A DNA stretch of 64,000 nt, taken from NCBI GenBank assembly GCA_963729695.1, contig CAVSOT010000004.1, forward strand, positions 186,001 through 250,000. Direction: 5' to 3'. The position numbers were made by a program, and so were the translations under genes. Positions 1-9,063 of the stretch are shown in pieces (positions within the stretch are counted from its first letter, which is position 1; each line of letters opens with the position of its first letter). Origin of the DNA: PALSA-693 sp963729695 (GTDB lineage: Bacteria; Actinomycetota; Acidimicrobiia; Acidimicrobiales; Palsa-688). Under the pieces are notes generated by a model. That model worked only from the letters and a program-made list of their open reading frames with translations, was not told the DNA's origin and made no database searches.

Positions 1-1258
1 GCTCGACGGCATTGTCCCTCAGTACTCGCTGCCGGACGTACGGGTCAAACGCGGCCACCGTGTCAGCCAGGTATTCGCGGGTTCGCGGATACAGACAGGT
101 TGGATGGGGAAAGTCAGTTTCAACCATTACGTTCTTCACCCCTACGGCACTCAGAAGAGTCGAGGGGACGAGCCGTTCGAACCAGAAGGTGACGAAGATG
201 TGCTCGGCGAAGTATTCCTTCGGACGTCGCTGGCAGAGCTGCCGTTCGCGCTCGTCGCTCACCATATCGTCGAAGTGGTACTCGAGGGCCTCCAGAACGA
301 ACGGAACCCATCCGATACCGCTCTCAGCGGACATGATCTTGAGGTTGGGGTACCGGTCGAACAGGTCGCTAAGGCAGAGGTTCGACACGATCCGGGCGTT
401 GCTCATAAACATTTGGGCGGTGGCGGCACAACTCCGTCGCTGCGGCGGAAGTGACCACCATCCTGGTGCGGCAACGCCCGGACGGCCGCTGCGGGCCGAG
501 CCTGGGTCCTGACCGCGTTCGCCTTCCATTCCCCGCACGACTTCGAGCTCCGCTTTCGTCGCCCCCGCGGCCAGGTGAAAATTGGCCACGGTACCGGACT
601 GGTGGAAGAGGTCCCACATGGGGTCGAAGTACGATTCGCATAATTCAGGAAGCCCCAACAGTTCTGGACGGTCGGAAAGCGTGAACCCCGTCACCTTCTG
701 ATCGATCAGTCGAGTCATCTCGTCGACCGTGAACTGCATGTCCCAAATCGGCAGCATGCACTGCGGTAACAACCGACCCCCGGACTCGCTTTGGACGTCA
801 ACGTAGAAGTCGTTGTAGGCCTGCAGGAGGGCCTTCCGCTCCCGTACGTCTTCGATGGCAAAGATGTAGTTGGAGGAAAACCCGATCCCGTTGGGATAAA
901 CGATCTGGGCCAGGATGCCCAACTCATCCATCAACTTGACCCTGGCGGGAACGGACCACGCCGACTCGTCGAGGTCCTCGAATGGCTGAATCGAGCCCAG
1001 GCAGCCGTGGATCCGCTCCCGACCCTTGCGGATGGCATTTCCGCCCATGCTCGCAAAAATCTCGTCTCCGAGATACCAGTTGCTCTGCCCGTCCACCGTC
1101 TTCAGTACTGGCGCTCTCGAGCTCAATGAGCGCGGCATCCGAGACGTCCACAGGTCGGGAGGCTCGCTGAAGTGTGCGTCGCAGTCGACAAATCGAATAT
1201 CCGATAGCGGATCATCGCTACGGCCCAAATTTTCGAGTTCGAGAGTCGATTCGTTCAT
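1..1258 (-). CDS. Amidohydrolase family protein (Amidohydro_2-like), 3' end cut by window edge
   Basis: A continuous minus-strand frame runs from the start codon to the window edge with no stop, giving about 419 residues. It reads as a TIM-barrel metal-dependent hydrolase of the Amidohydro_2 type. Near the N-terminus is the metal-binding D-x-H signature (VDCDAHFSEP), in the middle a conserved Glu stretch (MSAESGIGW), and near the end the late Asp in ETDFPHPTCLYP. The last visible residues (RDNAVE) resemble the closing helix of the family, so probably only a few tens of residues are missing. Family members hydrolyse or decarboxylate ring-cleavage products, but the substrate here is unknown. 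ATG at 1258 has GAGAGG 10 bases upstream; ATG at 1267 is in frame but too close to it. It is divergent from the F420-type oxidoreductase at 1514, a pairing also seen at 19769-22033. Confidence 0.85.
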   Translation of the reverse strand, partial: MNESTLELENLGRSDDPLSDIRFVDCDAHFSEPPDLWTSRMPRSLSSRAPVLKTVDGQSNWYLGDEIFASMGGNAIRKGRERIHGCLGSIQPFEDLDESAWSVPARVKLMDELGILAQIVYPNGIGFSSNYIFAIEDVRERKALLQAYNDFYVDVQSESGGRLLPQCMLPIWDMQFTVDEMTRLIDQKVTGFTLSDRPELLGLPELCESYFDPMWDLFHQSGTVANFHLAAGATKAELEVVRGMEGERGQDPGSARSGRPGVAAPGWWSLPPQRRSCAATAQMFMSNARIVSNLCLSDLFDRYPNLKIMSAESGIGWVPFVLEALEYHFDDMVSDERERQLCQRRPKEYFAEHIFVTFWFERLVPSTLLSAVGVKNVMVETDFPHPTCLYPRTREYLADTVAAFDPYVRQRVLRDNAVE

Positions 1259-1513
1259 GGCAGTCATGCCTCTCACATCGAGTAGTGGCGAGCGATCACC
1301 AAAATCCAGGTTACACCTTCGCGAACGGACCGGGTTGCGCCCACGGAAGATCGAGCAGACGGTGAGCGGGTGGGTACCGCACGAGGACGTTGTAATGATC
1401 GCGGCGTCCAGAAGGTTCCGTTTCTCCTTCGAGTTGAAGCATTCCTTCGCCGAGTCGCCTCCCCGATCCCCGAGCGGTCATCCCCGTGATGGCAGCGTTG
1501 TTATGCTGCATGA

Positions 1514-2479
1514 ATGATGGCTGACAAGCCCACTTCGACGTTTCCAACGGTTCCTGGTTCGACTCCGCGGCTGGCGATTTATATCCCGTCGTACTCGAAT
1601 GAGTCACGGAAAGATTTCACGTACCTAGTTGAGGTGGCTCGAGTCGCGGACCGTCTTGGTGTCGACCGTGTCAGCCTCCCAGAGCATGTGGTATTCGGCG
1701 AGCAGCTGGAAGACTTTGCGCGTCCTGAGGTTGGCGGGCGGCGTGGTGGCAAGCAGCCGACCGGGCCGGACGGATCCTTTCTGGAGCCGCTGGTTCTCCT
1801 TGGCCTTCTCGCCGGTGTAACCGGGCGAATCCGGTTGGGCACCGCTGTTCTTCTCGCGGCCTTGCGTCAACCGATCGTGTTAGCAAAGCAAGCGGCGACT
1901 GTGGATGTGCTGTCATCAGGCCGTCTCGATCTTGGCGTTGGTATCGGTTGGCAAAGGGACGAGTATCAGGCCGCAGGCGTCGATTGGACGATACGAGGAC
2001 GCCTGCTCGACCACTGCCTTGAAATCTGCCGATTGCTGTGGACTGTCGAGCGCGCCAGTCATCATTCGGAGTTACTGGATTTCGAAAACATCCACCAGAT
2101 GCCCAAACCGAATCAGGAGTCAGGTGTTCCGATTTGGGTAGGCGGGGCCGTCATTCAGCCCGTACTAGAACGCATCGTGAAGTATGGGAGCGGCTGGCTG
2201 CCATGGGATCATTCGGCGGATGAGATGGCACCCAGCATCGCTTCCATTCGAAGAGCGCTGGTCGCGGCGGGCCGTGACCCTGAGACGTTCGCTATCTCGT
2301 TCAACCTGACACCTCCGACGTCCAACGACCCGGCCGGTTTCGGTGCGGTGCTGGAGCGAGTGCCCGAACTGGTCGAGAGAGGCGTGACGGACTTCCATAT
2401 GCCCGTACCCAGCGATACGCGTGAAGCGGAGGACTTTCTTTCTGTCTTGGTCCCCGCATTCCGCTCCGTCGTTTCTTGA
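1514..2479 (+). CDS. LLM-class F420-dependent oxidoreductase
   Basis: A 321-residue protein of the luciferase-like monooxygenase fold, of the kind that in actinobacteria usually uses coenzyme F420. Visible family features are the early strand LAIYIPSYS, the SLPEHVVFGEQ loop, the LGTAVLLAALRQPIVLAKQ stretch, and DLGVGIGWQRDEYQAAGV followed by an RGRLLDH helix. These closely parallel the gene at 16616-17572, so the two are paralogues. The reaction is probably hydride transfer to or from a small organic substrate in the cytoplasm; the substrate cannot be read from sequence. Two ATGs overlap at the start (1514 and 1517). It is divergent from the amidohydrolase at 1-1258 across about 255 bases. 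Confidence 0.88.
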   Translation: MMADKPTSTFPTVPGSTPRLAIYIPSYSNESRKDFTYLVEVARVADRLGVDRVSLPEHVVFGEQLEDFARPEVGGRRGGKQPTGPDGSFLEPLVLLGLLAGVTGRIRLGTAVLLAALRQPIVLAKQAATVDVLSSGRLDLGVGIGWQRDEYQAAGVDWTIRGRLLDHCLEICRLLWTVERASHHSELLDFENIHQMPKPNQESGVPIWVGGAVIQPVLERIVKYGSGWLPWDHSADEMAPSIASIRRALVAAGRDPETFAISFNLTPPTSNDPAGFGAVLERVPELVERGVTDFHMPVPSDTREAEDFLSVLVPAFRSVVS

Positions 2480-2577
2480 GAAGGGCTGCATATTTCTGGT
2501 GATCTCCCGGCCCAGCTGAGTGAGTGATCCCTCGATCCGCGACGCTCGCGGGTTGCGGGGAAGGTCATGGGTGGGGG

Positions 2578-4857
2578 TCAGGGCGTGGCCGCGCTGCCGA
2601 CGACCGGGGCATTGAGGTGGATGTTGCCCAGAGAGCCGAAGAAGCGGGCGTCACCGAAGCTGAACACTCCTCCGTCGGAGGCGACCAGCCAGTAGCCCGC
2701 AGCGTCCTCGCTGCGGGCCATGGCCACTATGGGCCGGTTGAGGGGTACGCCGCCCATGGAACCGAAGAAGCGGGCGTCACCGAAGCTGAACACTCCTCCG
2801 TCGGCGGCCGCCATCCAGTACCCCGTGGCGGCGGTGTTGGCAGCCTGGTTCACTATCGGGCCGCTGAGGTGGACGTTGCCCAGAGAGCCGAAGAAGCGGG
2901 CGTCACCGAAGCTGAACAGGCCTCCGTCGGAGGCGACCAGCCAGTAGCCGCCGCCATCGGGGGTGGAGGCCATCCCGACCACCGGTTTGTTCAAGTGCAC
3001 CCCGCCTACGGAGCCGAAGAAGCGGGCGTCACCGAAGCTGAACAGGCCTCCGTCGGAGGCGACCAGCCAGTAGCCGCCGCCATCGGGGGTGGAGGCCATC
3101 CCGACCACCGGTTTGTTCAAGTGCACCCCGCCTACGGAGCCGAAGAAGCGGGCGTCACCGAAGCTGAACACGCCTCCGTCGGAGGCGACCAGCCAGTAGC
3201 CGCCGCCATCGGGGGTGGGGGCCATCCCGACCACCGGTTTGTTCAAGTGCACCCCGCCTACGGAGCCGAAGAAGCGGGCGTCACCGAAGCTGAACACGCC
3301 CCCGTCGCTCGCCACCATCCAATAGCCAAGCGATGGCGGAGGGGGTGGCGGTGGCGATGGCGGAGGTGGCAGACCGGCGGGACCCATGTACGCGATGACT
3401 TGGTCGGTCCCCGGAAGGAGGAGCAGGCCGTCGCCGACCGCCGGCGTCGGGAAGTGGTTGGCGTGCCCGCCGAAGGAGATGGAGGTGACCTCTTGGCCGT
3501 TGGCCGGGTTCAGGCCATGGACCGCGTTGTCGCCGCCGATCGTCCAAATCAGGCCGCCGGCGATGATCGGCGAGCCGCCAACGCCGTCGTCGTCGGTCCA
3601 CAGCTGGGTCATATACGGCGGCTTGGTCGACACCTTGACCGCCGTCACGCCGTTCGGGCAGGGCACGTAGACGACCGAACCCTCGACGGCCCGCCCGCCG
3701 TCCGGGTTGCCGTTGCACAAAGGCATCGACGCCAGCTCGCCCTCCTCGCCGCCAAGATGGCCCTGATCTAGCAGGTAGGCGTCGTCCGTCTTGCCGACTT
3801 GGAACACGAAGCCGTCGACGAGTACCGGGTTACCTGTCCCGAGGTCCTTGTCCTGCGCGCTCAGTTGCTGCCAGTCACTCGGATAGAAGAGTGACTCGAG
3901 CTGCATGGTCGGCGACAACTCGAGCACGGCATCGCTGTCGTCGTAGGGCTGGCCGGCACCGAGGTCGTAGCCGTCGGCGCTCGCCACATAGACGTTGCCC
4001 TGCGGGTCGACAACCGGCGCCGAGCCGCCCATCCACACCGCGCCGCGGTCCTGGCCGCTGCCGATCTGGAAGTAGTGCAGCGGACCGCCGGTCTCCGAAA
4101 TCGCGACCACGAACCCGTGGGCGGGACCGTTGGGGCCTGGGCAGTCGCCGGCGTTCTGGCCGTAGGCGATGACCACCGATCCGTCGTCGAGCGTCAGACC
4201 GGGACGCTGCAGTTGCGCCAACTGGTCCTCGCCAGCGTTCGGCATGGCCACCTCGTCCAGTTCGATCGTCCCGGTGAACAGATCGAGACCGAAGAGATGG
4301 TGCGATGCCTCGACGCCGCCCGACGCCGCCGGGCCTTTCACCAGCTCGTCGGCGACGACGAAGATCTCGTGCCGCGCCAGATCGACCACCGGCGTGCCGG
4401 TGATGCCGACCTCGGGCGAGATATCACCACAAGGCAGATCGCGGGACGGGACCGCCGTCGCCAGATGGCGCGACCAGAGGATGTGCCCGCTGTCCGCGGC
4501 CATCACATAGACGGTGTCGTTCTCGGTCGCCGCCACCACCCTGCCGTCGGCCACAAGCGGCTCGCCGAAGAGCTGCCCGTCGAACGTTGGCGAGATCCAT
4601 GCCGACCGGCTAGGCAGAAGCGTCGTGCCTGCCGCGTCGAGGCCAGTGTCCTCTACGTTCCCGTGGTAGCTCGTCCAGTTGGACCCGAATCCCGAAGCGC
4701 CCGCCGCCCCATTTGCCAGAGCTGGTCGCGACGTCACCGCAGAGGAGAGGCCCACGGTGGCGGCCGCCAAGACCCCTGCGATGGCGACTGATGCCCTCAC
4801 GTGCTTCACAACCCGGCGGGGCGGGCGCCGGCCAGCGGAGCCACCCCCACGTATCAC
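2578..4857 (-). CDS. Secreted PQQ-like beta-propeller protein with six C-terminal SDGG/FGDA repeats
   Basis: About 759 residues. A basic N-terminus and hydrophobic stretch (SVAIAGVLAAATVGLSS) ending near RPALA look like a signal peptide. Residues about 60-490 form a PQQ-like or quinoprotein-type beta-propeller with repeated blade motifs such as DSGHILWSR and VYVASADG. A proline-rich linker (3330-3372) leads into six 42-residue repeats built around GYWLVASDGG, FSFGDARFFGS and HLNKPVVGMA. The protein is probably extracellular or surface-attached; ligand and activity are unknown. The frame is open upstream to 5082, but that would overlap the plus-strand gene at 5000. Starts at GTG 4857 or GTG 4809, just before the signal peptide, are more likely. 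Confidence 0.8.
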   Translation of the reverse strand: MIRGGGSAGRRPPRRVVKHVRASVAIAGVLAAATVGLSSAVTSRPALANGAAGASGFGSNWTSYHGNVEDTGLDAAGTTLLPSRSAWISPTFDGQLFGEPLVADGRVVAATENDTVYVMAADSGHILWSRHLATAVPSRDLPCGDISPEVGITGTPVVDLARHEIFVVADELVKGPAASGGVEASHHLFGLDLFTGTIELDEVAMPNAGEDQLAQLQRPGLTLDDGSVVIAYGQNAGDCPGPNGPAHGFVVAISETGGPLHYFQIGSGQDRGAVWMGGSAPVVDPQGNVYVASADGYDLGAGQPYDDSDAVLELSPTMQLESLFYPSDWQQLSAQDKDLGTGNPVLVDGFVFQVGKTDDAYLLDQGHLGGEEGELASMPLCNGNPDGGRAVEGSVVYVPCPNGVTAVKVSTKPPYMTQLWTDDDGVGGSPIIAGGLIWTIGGDNAVHGLNPANGQEVTSISFGGHANHFPTPAVGDGLLLLPGTDQVIAYMGPAGLPPPPSPPPPPPPSLGYWMVASDGGVFSFGDARFFGSVGGVHLNKPVVGMAPTPDGGGYWLVASDGGVFSFGDARFFGSVGGVHLNKPVVGMASTPDGGGYWLVASDGGLFSFGDARFFGSVGGVHLNKPVVGMASTPDGGGYWLVASDGGLFSFGDARFFGSLGNVHLSGPIVNQAANTAATGYWMAAADGGVFSFGDARFFGSMGGVPLNRPIVAMARSEDAAGYWLVASDGGVFSFGDARFFGSLGNIHLNAPVVGSAATP
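2581..3327 (-). repeat. Six tandem 126-bp coding repeats
   Basis: Six copies of a 42-codon unit (the last is 39 codons) encode the C-terminal domain of the gene at 2578-4857. On the minus strand they lie at 3327-3202, 3201-3076, 3075-2950, 2949-2824, 2823-2698 and 2697-2581. The three copies nearest the linker are almost identical at the DNA level, including synonymous positions. The outer ones have diverged, for example NTAAT and RSEDAA in place of TPDGG. Near-identity of the inner copies suggests recent duplication or gene conversion. Confidence 0.95.
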
Positions 4858-4999
4858 GTGAAACGGTGCTCCGGCCACGCACCGTGAGCATAGTGCAGCG
4901 CCAGCGGATTCGCATCCTGGGGCGCCGTTCCTTCGCCGGTATGATCCACCTCCAACCGCAGGAAAGGGTTGGTGGTGGCGTCTTACCGACGGAGATGGG

Positions 5000-5446
5000 A
5001 TGTCACCTAGCGCCCAGGATCTCGTCGACATGTCGCAAGCCGAGTTGGACGCGCTCTTCCGAGCCAGCCCGTCGGGCGACATCCCTACCGGCGAAGGGGT
5101 GGGGACGGTGATCTACCACCCCGACACCACGACGGCTGAGCTCGCCGAGAAGCTCGTGCACCTCATCGCCTGGCAGGGAAAGGTCTTCGATCCCGACCGA
5201 GGGGAGCTGCTCAACCTGGTCACGCCCATGCACTTGAAAGAAATCAAGGCCAAGGTCTACAAGGGCGAGAGTTGGTTCGACGGAAATGAGGCCATCATCC
5301 TCGACTACTCGAGTACGTCCCTCGTGGCCCACTACGTTCGGGACGAAATACGGCTCGTCGCAGACGAGCTCTACCTCGGGATCGTGTTCTGGGTCCGGGA
5401 TCGAATCTTGAACTTCGCCTTGCAGTTCCCCCAACCGACGACCTGA
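5000..5446 (+). CDS. Conserved hypothetical protein, possible lipid- or ligand-binding small protein
   Basis: A 148-residue cytoplasmic-looking protein with no signal peptide or membrane segment. After an N-terminal helix (AELDALFRASPSG) it has the pattern KGESWFDGNEAIILDYS, then VRDEIRLVADELYLGIVFW and a final strand. The series of predicted strands with a conserved Asp/Tyr core resembles small barrel proteins found beside oxidoreductases in actinobacteria, but I do not recognise a named family. ATG 5000 follows GGAGATGGG. The frame is backed by codon bias and by the purine-rich site. It is divergent from the repeat protein at 2578-4857 and upstream of the GMC oxidoreductase at 5787. Confidence 0.7.
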   Translation: MSPSAQDLVDMSQAELDALFRASPSGDIPTGEGVGTVIYHPDTTTAELAEKLVHLIAWQGKVFDPDRGELLNLVTPMHLKEIKAKVYKGESWFDGNEAIILDYSSTSLVAHYVRDEIRLVADELYLGIVFWVRDRILNFALQFPQPTT

Positions 5447-5571
5447 GCGGCTGCTGGCGGCATGCCTCATCAGGCTGCTCTCACGGTGAGGGTCACGATC
5501 CGGCCGGCCCACGTGCCGGTGCACTCATCCCGTCTGTCCGGGGTGCACCGCGGCTGGCCGCGTTTTTCCCC

Positions 5572-5784
5572 TTGAGCGACGAAAACGCACCGCTCGGGAA
5601 CTACGTGAAGCGATGGGCACGCGCTGGACCCGCCTACTCCGTACGTGAACTCGAGCACCGCGCTCGCAACCGGAACTGGGCTCGTCGGGCGATCTCCGAG
5701 GAGCTGTCCAAGCAGCGGCACGAGATGACCGGTTGGCCCCACGCCGAGCCGACCGGCGGCGAGACGTTCGATTCGGAGGACTGA
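5572..5784 (+). CDS. Small basic hypothetical protein (weakly supported)
   Basis: A possible 70-residue protein with a TTG start, rich in Arg, Ala and Glu, with a helix around RELEHRARNRNWARRAISEE. Its TGA lies two bases before the ATG of the GMC oxidoreductase, and the ribosome-binding site of that gene (GGAGGA, 5775-5780) lies inside its 3' end. This could be translational coupling. The frame stays open further upstream, so the start is not fixed. I do not recognise a family; it could be a chance frame. Confidence 0.35.
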   Translation: MSDENAPLGNYVKRWARAGPAYSVRELEHRARNRNWARRAISEELSKQRHEMTGWPHAEPTGGETFDSED

Positions 5785-5786
5785 AC

Positions 5787-7379
5787 ATGGCCGACAGTTA
5801 CGACGTCGTGGTGGTGGGTTCGGGGTTCGGAGGCGCGGTGGTCGCCGCCCGGCTGGCCGAGGCCGGCCGGTCCGTGTGCCTGCTGGAACGAGGTCGGCGC
5901 TGGTCGCCAGCGGAGTTCCCCCGGAGCTTCAGCCAGACGCAGCGGGCCGTGTGGGACCCGGCGTCAAGCTACGGATTTCTCGACTATCGGGTGTTCCCTC
6001 GGATCGACGTCGTGCAGGGAGCCGGAGTCGGCGGTGGCTCATTGCACTACTTCAACGTCCAGCTGCGCGCCCCCGACGCCATCTTCCGGCGACCGGAGTG
6101 GCCTGCGCCCCTCAGTCGCGATCTCCTCGATCCCTACTACGAACGGGTGCACGAGGTGATCGAGTCGGCGCCGCTCGTGGCACCGGCCGGCGAGCATATG
6201 CCCAGTCGCACCGTCGCTTTCCAACAGGCGGCCGCTCGCGCTGGCTACGCCTCTCATCTGGTACCGATCGCCGTTCATACGGGGCCGACCCGCGCCCACC
6301 CGATCAGCGGCCTCAACCAGGAAGCGTGTAGCTTCAACTCCGAGTGCCTGTTGGGCTGTCGGGCCCAGGCCAAGAACAATCTGGCCGTCACGTTCATCCC
6401 CTTCGGGGAGCGCCACGGCCTCGAGGTCCGGCCGTTGAGCGCCGCCGAGCAGATCCGCCCTGACCCCCGGGGCGGCTACACAGTCGTCGTCCGCAGACTC
6501 GACCCTGACCACCCTGGACAGTTTGACCGCAGCGAGTTGCGAGGCGACCGGGTCGTCCTCTCGGCTGGCGCGCTCGGGTCGACCGAGCTGCTGCTTCGGG
6601 CCCGCGACGTCGACCGCACACTGCCCGGGCTCCCGCTGGCCGTGGGTCAGCACTTCTCCTCCAACGGGGACATGATCTTCGCTGGCACCCTCGACTCCGA
6701 CGTCGACGTCGACCCGAGTCACGGTCCGAGCATCACGGTCGGGGCGTTCGTCAATGACCCCGGGTCGGCACACCTCATCACCCTCCAGGATCTCGGCTTC
6801 CCGCCGTCGATCACCTCCATTCTCGATGAGGTCCTGCCGACCCGGCTCAAGATCCGGGACACCACCCGGGCGGTTCGCAACTACCTGCGAGCGATGGCCG
6901 GCGGCCCCCTCTTCCACGCCGAGGACCTCTTCGCCGGGTCACCCGTCCCCCGCTTTCTTCCCTATCTCGGCATGGGGACCGACGCCCGAGACGGGGTGTT
7001 TCGCATCGGCAGCAACGGCGAGCTCGACCTTCACTGGGATCCAGCCGCCAGCGCGGCCATGTTTGCCGAGATGGAAAGGGCGATGAAGCGGATGAGCGTG
7101 GCCCTCGGCGGCCAGTACATCCGTAGCGTTCTGTGGCGGCGGCCCTTCCGGCGCCTCTTGACTGCCCACCCGCTCGGCGGCTGCGTGATGAGCGACTCCG
7201 CGGAGCAGGGGGTGACCGACGACCGGGGCGAGGTGTGGGGCCACCCCGGCCTGTACGTCGCGGACGGTGCCGTGTTGGCCGGACCGCTGGCCGTGAACCC
7301 GTCGCTCACCATCGCCGCGGTGGCGGAACGGATCGCCTACTGGATGGTGCACGGGAAGGAGTTCCGGGGAAAGGACTGA
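5787..7379 (+). CDS. GMC-family FAD oxidoreductase, cholesterol-oxidase-like
   Basis: A 530-residue flavoprotein. The N-terminal dinucleotide-binding motif is VVVGSGFGGAVVAARL (GxGxxG) with an acidic end at LLERG. The FAD-contact loop is GAGVGGGSLHYFN (about residues 77-89), and the C-terminal signature is HPLGGCVMSD with VNPSLTIAAVAERIA. This layout matches bacterial cholesterol oxidase and related alcohol oxidases of the GMC superfamily, which oxidise a hydroxyl to a carbonyl. The His in HPLGG and the Asn in VNPS are the usual catalytic or FAD-contact positions. There is no signal peptide, so it is probably cytoplasmic. ATG 5787 has GGAGGA seven bases upstream. It converges with the cytochrome P450 at 7490, and a second GMC gene lies at 33877-35551. 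Confidence 0.9.
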   Translation: MADSYDVVVVGSGFGGAVVAARLAEAGRSVCLLERGRRWSPAEFPRSFSQTQRAVWDPASSYGFLDYRVFPRIDVVQGAGVGGGSLHYFNVQLRAPDAIFRRPEWPAPLSRDLLDPYYERVHEVIESAPLVAPAGEHMPSRTVAFQQAAARAGYASHLVPIAVHTGPTRAHPISGLNQEACSFNSECLLGCRAQAKNNLAVTFIPFGERHGLEVRPLSAAEQIRPDPRGGYTVVVRRLDPDHPGQFDRSELRGDRVVLSAGALGSTELLLRARDVDRTLPGLPLAVGQHFSSNGDMIFAGTLDSDVDVDPSHGPSITVGAFVNDPGSAHLITLQDLGFPPSITSILDEVLPTRLKIRDTTRAVRNYLRAMAGGPLFHAEDLFAGSPVPRFLPYLGMGTDARDGVFRIGSNGELDLHWDPAASAAMFAEMERAMKRMSVALGGQYIRSVLWRRPFRRLLTAHPLGGCVMSDSAEQGVTDDRGEVWGHPGLYVADGAVLAGPLAVNPSLTIAAVAERIAYWMVHGKEFRGKD

Positions 7380-7489
7380 CGCCGCGGCCCGCGGATCGGC
7401 GCCGGTGGTCGGCCTGGTTGGCCCGACCCAACAGTCGGCCGGCAGGGCGTGAACCTTGCTCCGACCCGAGCGCCGGACTCCAAGAAGAG

Positions 7490-8686
7490 CTACGTGGGGT
7501 TCCGCACCCCGACGTCGACGATGCCGCGTTCGGGCCCCCGTACGAACACTGAGTCGCCGAAGTCGATGTCGCGCAGGCGATACTCGGGGGCTACCCGCAG
7601 CAGTTGCTCGATGGCCACTTTCGTCTCCAAGCGCGCCAGCGGGGCCCCGAGGCACAGGTGCGGCCCGTAGCCGAAGGCGAGGTGTGACTTCGGCTCCCGG
7701 AAGACATCGAAACGGTCGGGCTGCGACCAGCGGCGGGGGTCGCGGTTGGCCCCACCCGTCAAAACGTGGACCAACTCTCCGGAACCCAGCTGCATGTCGT
7801 CCAATACCGTGTCCTTGACCACCTTTCGGGGCCCGTGCCACTGCACCGGACCGAACCAGCGCATGCCCTCTTCAATAGCCGCCGGGACCAGCGAAGGATC
7901 AGCAGACACCCGTCGGCGTTGATCAGGATTTCGCTCCAAGGCGATCAGACAGTTGGACATGGTTTTCGCCGTGGTGTCGTAGCCGGCCGTCAGCAACAGC
8001 ACAGCGGTCGACAGGATCTCCTCGTCGGTCATGGCCTTGTCGTCAGAGAGGTTTAGCATGAAGGTCAGCAGGTCGTCCGGCTGCTCGCGGCGGTGCCGAC
8101 CGATCTCGTCTCTCAGGTAGTCGTTGATTTCCGCAGAAGTCTGCTGGAGCAAAGCGCGGATCTCCTCGCTCTCGTAGCCCCACGACAAGTTGGTCACGAT
8201 GTTGTGGGACCAACGCCGGAAGTCGTCGTAGCGCTCGGCGGGCACGCCCAGCATGTCGGCCACGATCACGGTCGGCAGCAGGGTGAAGTCGCTGATCAGG
8301 TCGAAGCTGTCGTTCCCAGCGACCAGCGGTGCCAGCATCCCTTCTACTACCTCGCTCACTCGCTTCTCCCACCTGGCGACGGCGCTGCGGGTGAAGAGAG
8401 GCGACAGCGCTCCACGCAGCCTCCGGTGATACGAACCGTCCACCGTGATCATGTTCGGGGCTTGCATCCACGGGGTCATCTCCGGGTCGCCAGCCAGTTG
8501 TTCGAAGCACTGTCCCTGGTTGCTGAAGACCGTCAGGGCCTGGTCGAAACCCACCACGGTCCAGCCGGGAAGCAGGTCGTTCCAGACCACGTCGCCCACT
8601 GCCCGGATCTCCTCGTACAGCGGGTAGGGGTCATCCTTATACGCCGGGTCAAAGACGTTGAAGTCCAGTCGACTGCGCTGATCCAC
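7490..8686 (-). CDS. Cytochrome P450
   Basis: A 398-residue soluble bacterial P450. The heme-ligand loop FGYGPHLCLGAPLARLE contains the axial Cys, the I-helix oxygen-activation motif is LLTAGYDTT, and the K-helix E-x-x-R is in EEGMRW. Length and lack of a membrane anchor fit class I bacterial P450s that take electrons from a ferredoxin; no ferredoxin or reductase gene is next to it. It probably hydroxylates a hydrophobic substrate. The GTG start is preceded by GGGGGAGGA at six bases. It converges with the GMC oxidoreductase, consistent with a catabolic neighbourhood. Confidence 0.95.
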   Translation of the reverse strand: MDQRSRLDFNVFDPAYKDDPYPLYEEIRAVGDVVWNDLLPGWTVVGFDQALTVFSNQGQCFEQLAGDPEMTPWMQAPNMITVDGSYHRRLRGALSPLFTRSAVARWEKRVSEVVEGMLAPLVAGNDSFDLISDFTLLPTVIVADMLGVPAERYDDFRRWSHNIVTNLSWGYESEEIRALLQQTSAEINDYLRDEIGRHRREQPDDLLTFMLNLSDDKAMTDEEILSTAVLLLTAGYDTTAKTMSNCLIALERNPDQRRRVSADPSLVPAAIEEGMRWFGPVQWHGPRKVVKDTVLDDMQLGSGELVHVLTGGANRDPRRWSQPDRFDVFREPKSHLAFGYGPHLCLGAPLARLETKVAIEQLLRVAPEYRLRDIDFGDSVFVRGPERGIVDVGVRNPT

Positions 8687-9063
8687 GCTTGTCCTCCCCC
8701 TATGGTCACGTCGCTTGTCCGGGGTCTTTTCCCAGAGACACCAGGCAGAATGGCACTGTTATCGACCGTAATCTACACCGAAGCTTTGTTGTGCTCGACT
8801 GCTATGGCGCGGTCAAGCGGCGACTGCTCGACCGGAAGACACGAACAACGAGGGCCGAGACCCGCGGCGGGGGCCTGGTCCAGTGCTGTGACACTCTGAG
8901 AGGGAACTGGCCCAACACAACCTGTTCGATGCCTCCAGACGAGGGGGGCGGGCCCCGACCGGTAGCGCATGCCCCGCTATGGCCCTACGCTGTCAGCCAA
9001 CAGGTCTGGCCCGGGGCATCCCAGATCGGGAGCAGGTGTCTCGAGCGGACCAGGAAGGACGGC
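8687..9063. other. Intergenic region, nothing recognised
   Basis: This 377-base stretch lies between divergently transcribed genes (P450 on minus, 9064 on plus), so it should hold promoters for both. A plus frame is open through it, but its composition and codon pattern do not look coding before 9064. No clear hairpin or repeat was seen. Confidence 0.5.

Noticed and set aside
2581..3327. CRISPR-like appearance of regularly spaced repeats
   Set aside because: The units are contiguous 126-bp coding repeats in one open frame without spacers.
2524..3771. Long plus-strand open frame opposite the repeat protein
   Set aside because: It is the antisense of the FGDA repeats; the minus strand has a signal peptide and recognisable propeller motifs.
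8689..9063. 5' extension of the plus-strand frame that ends at 9375
   Set aside because: No codon bias or family resemblance before ATG 9064, and it lies over the P450 promoter side.
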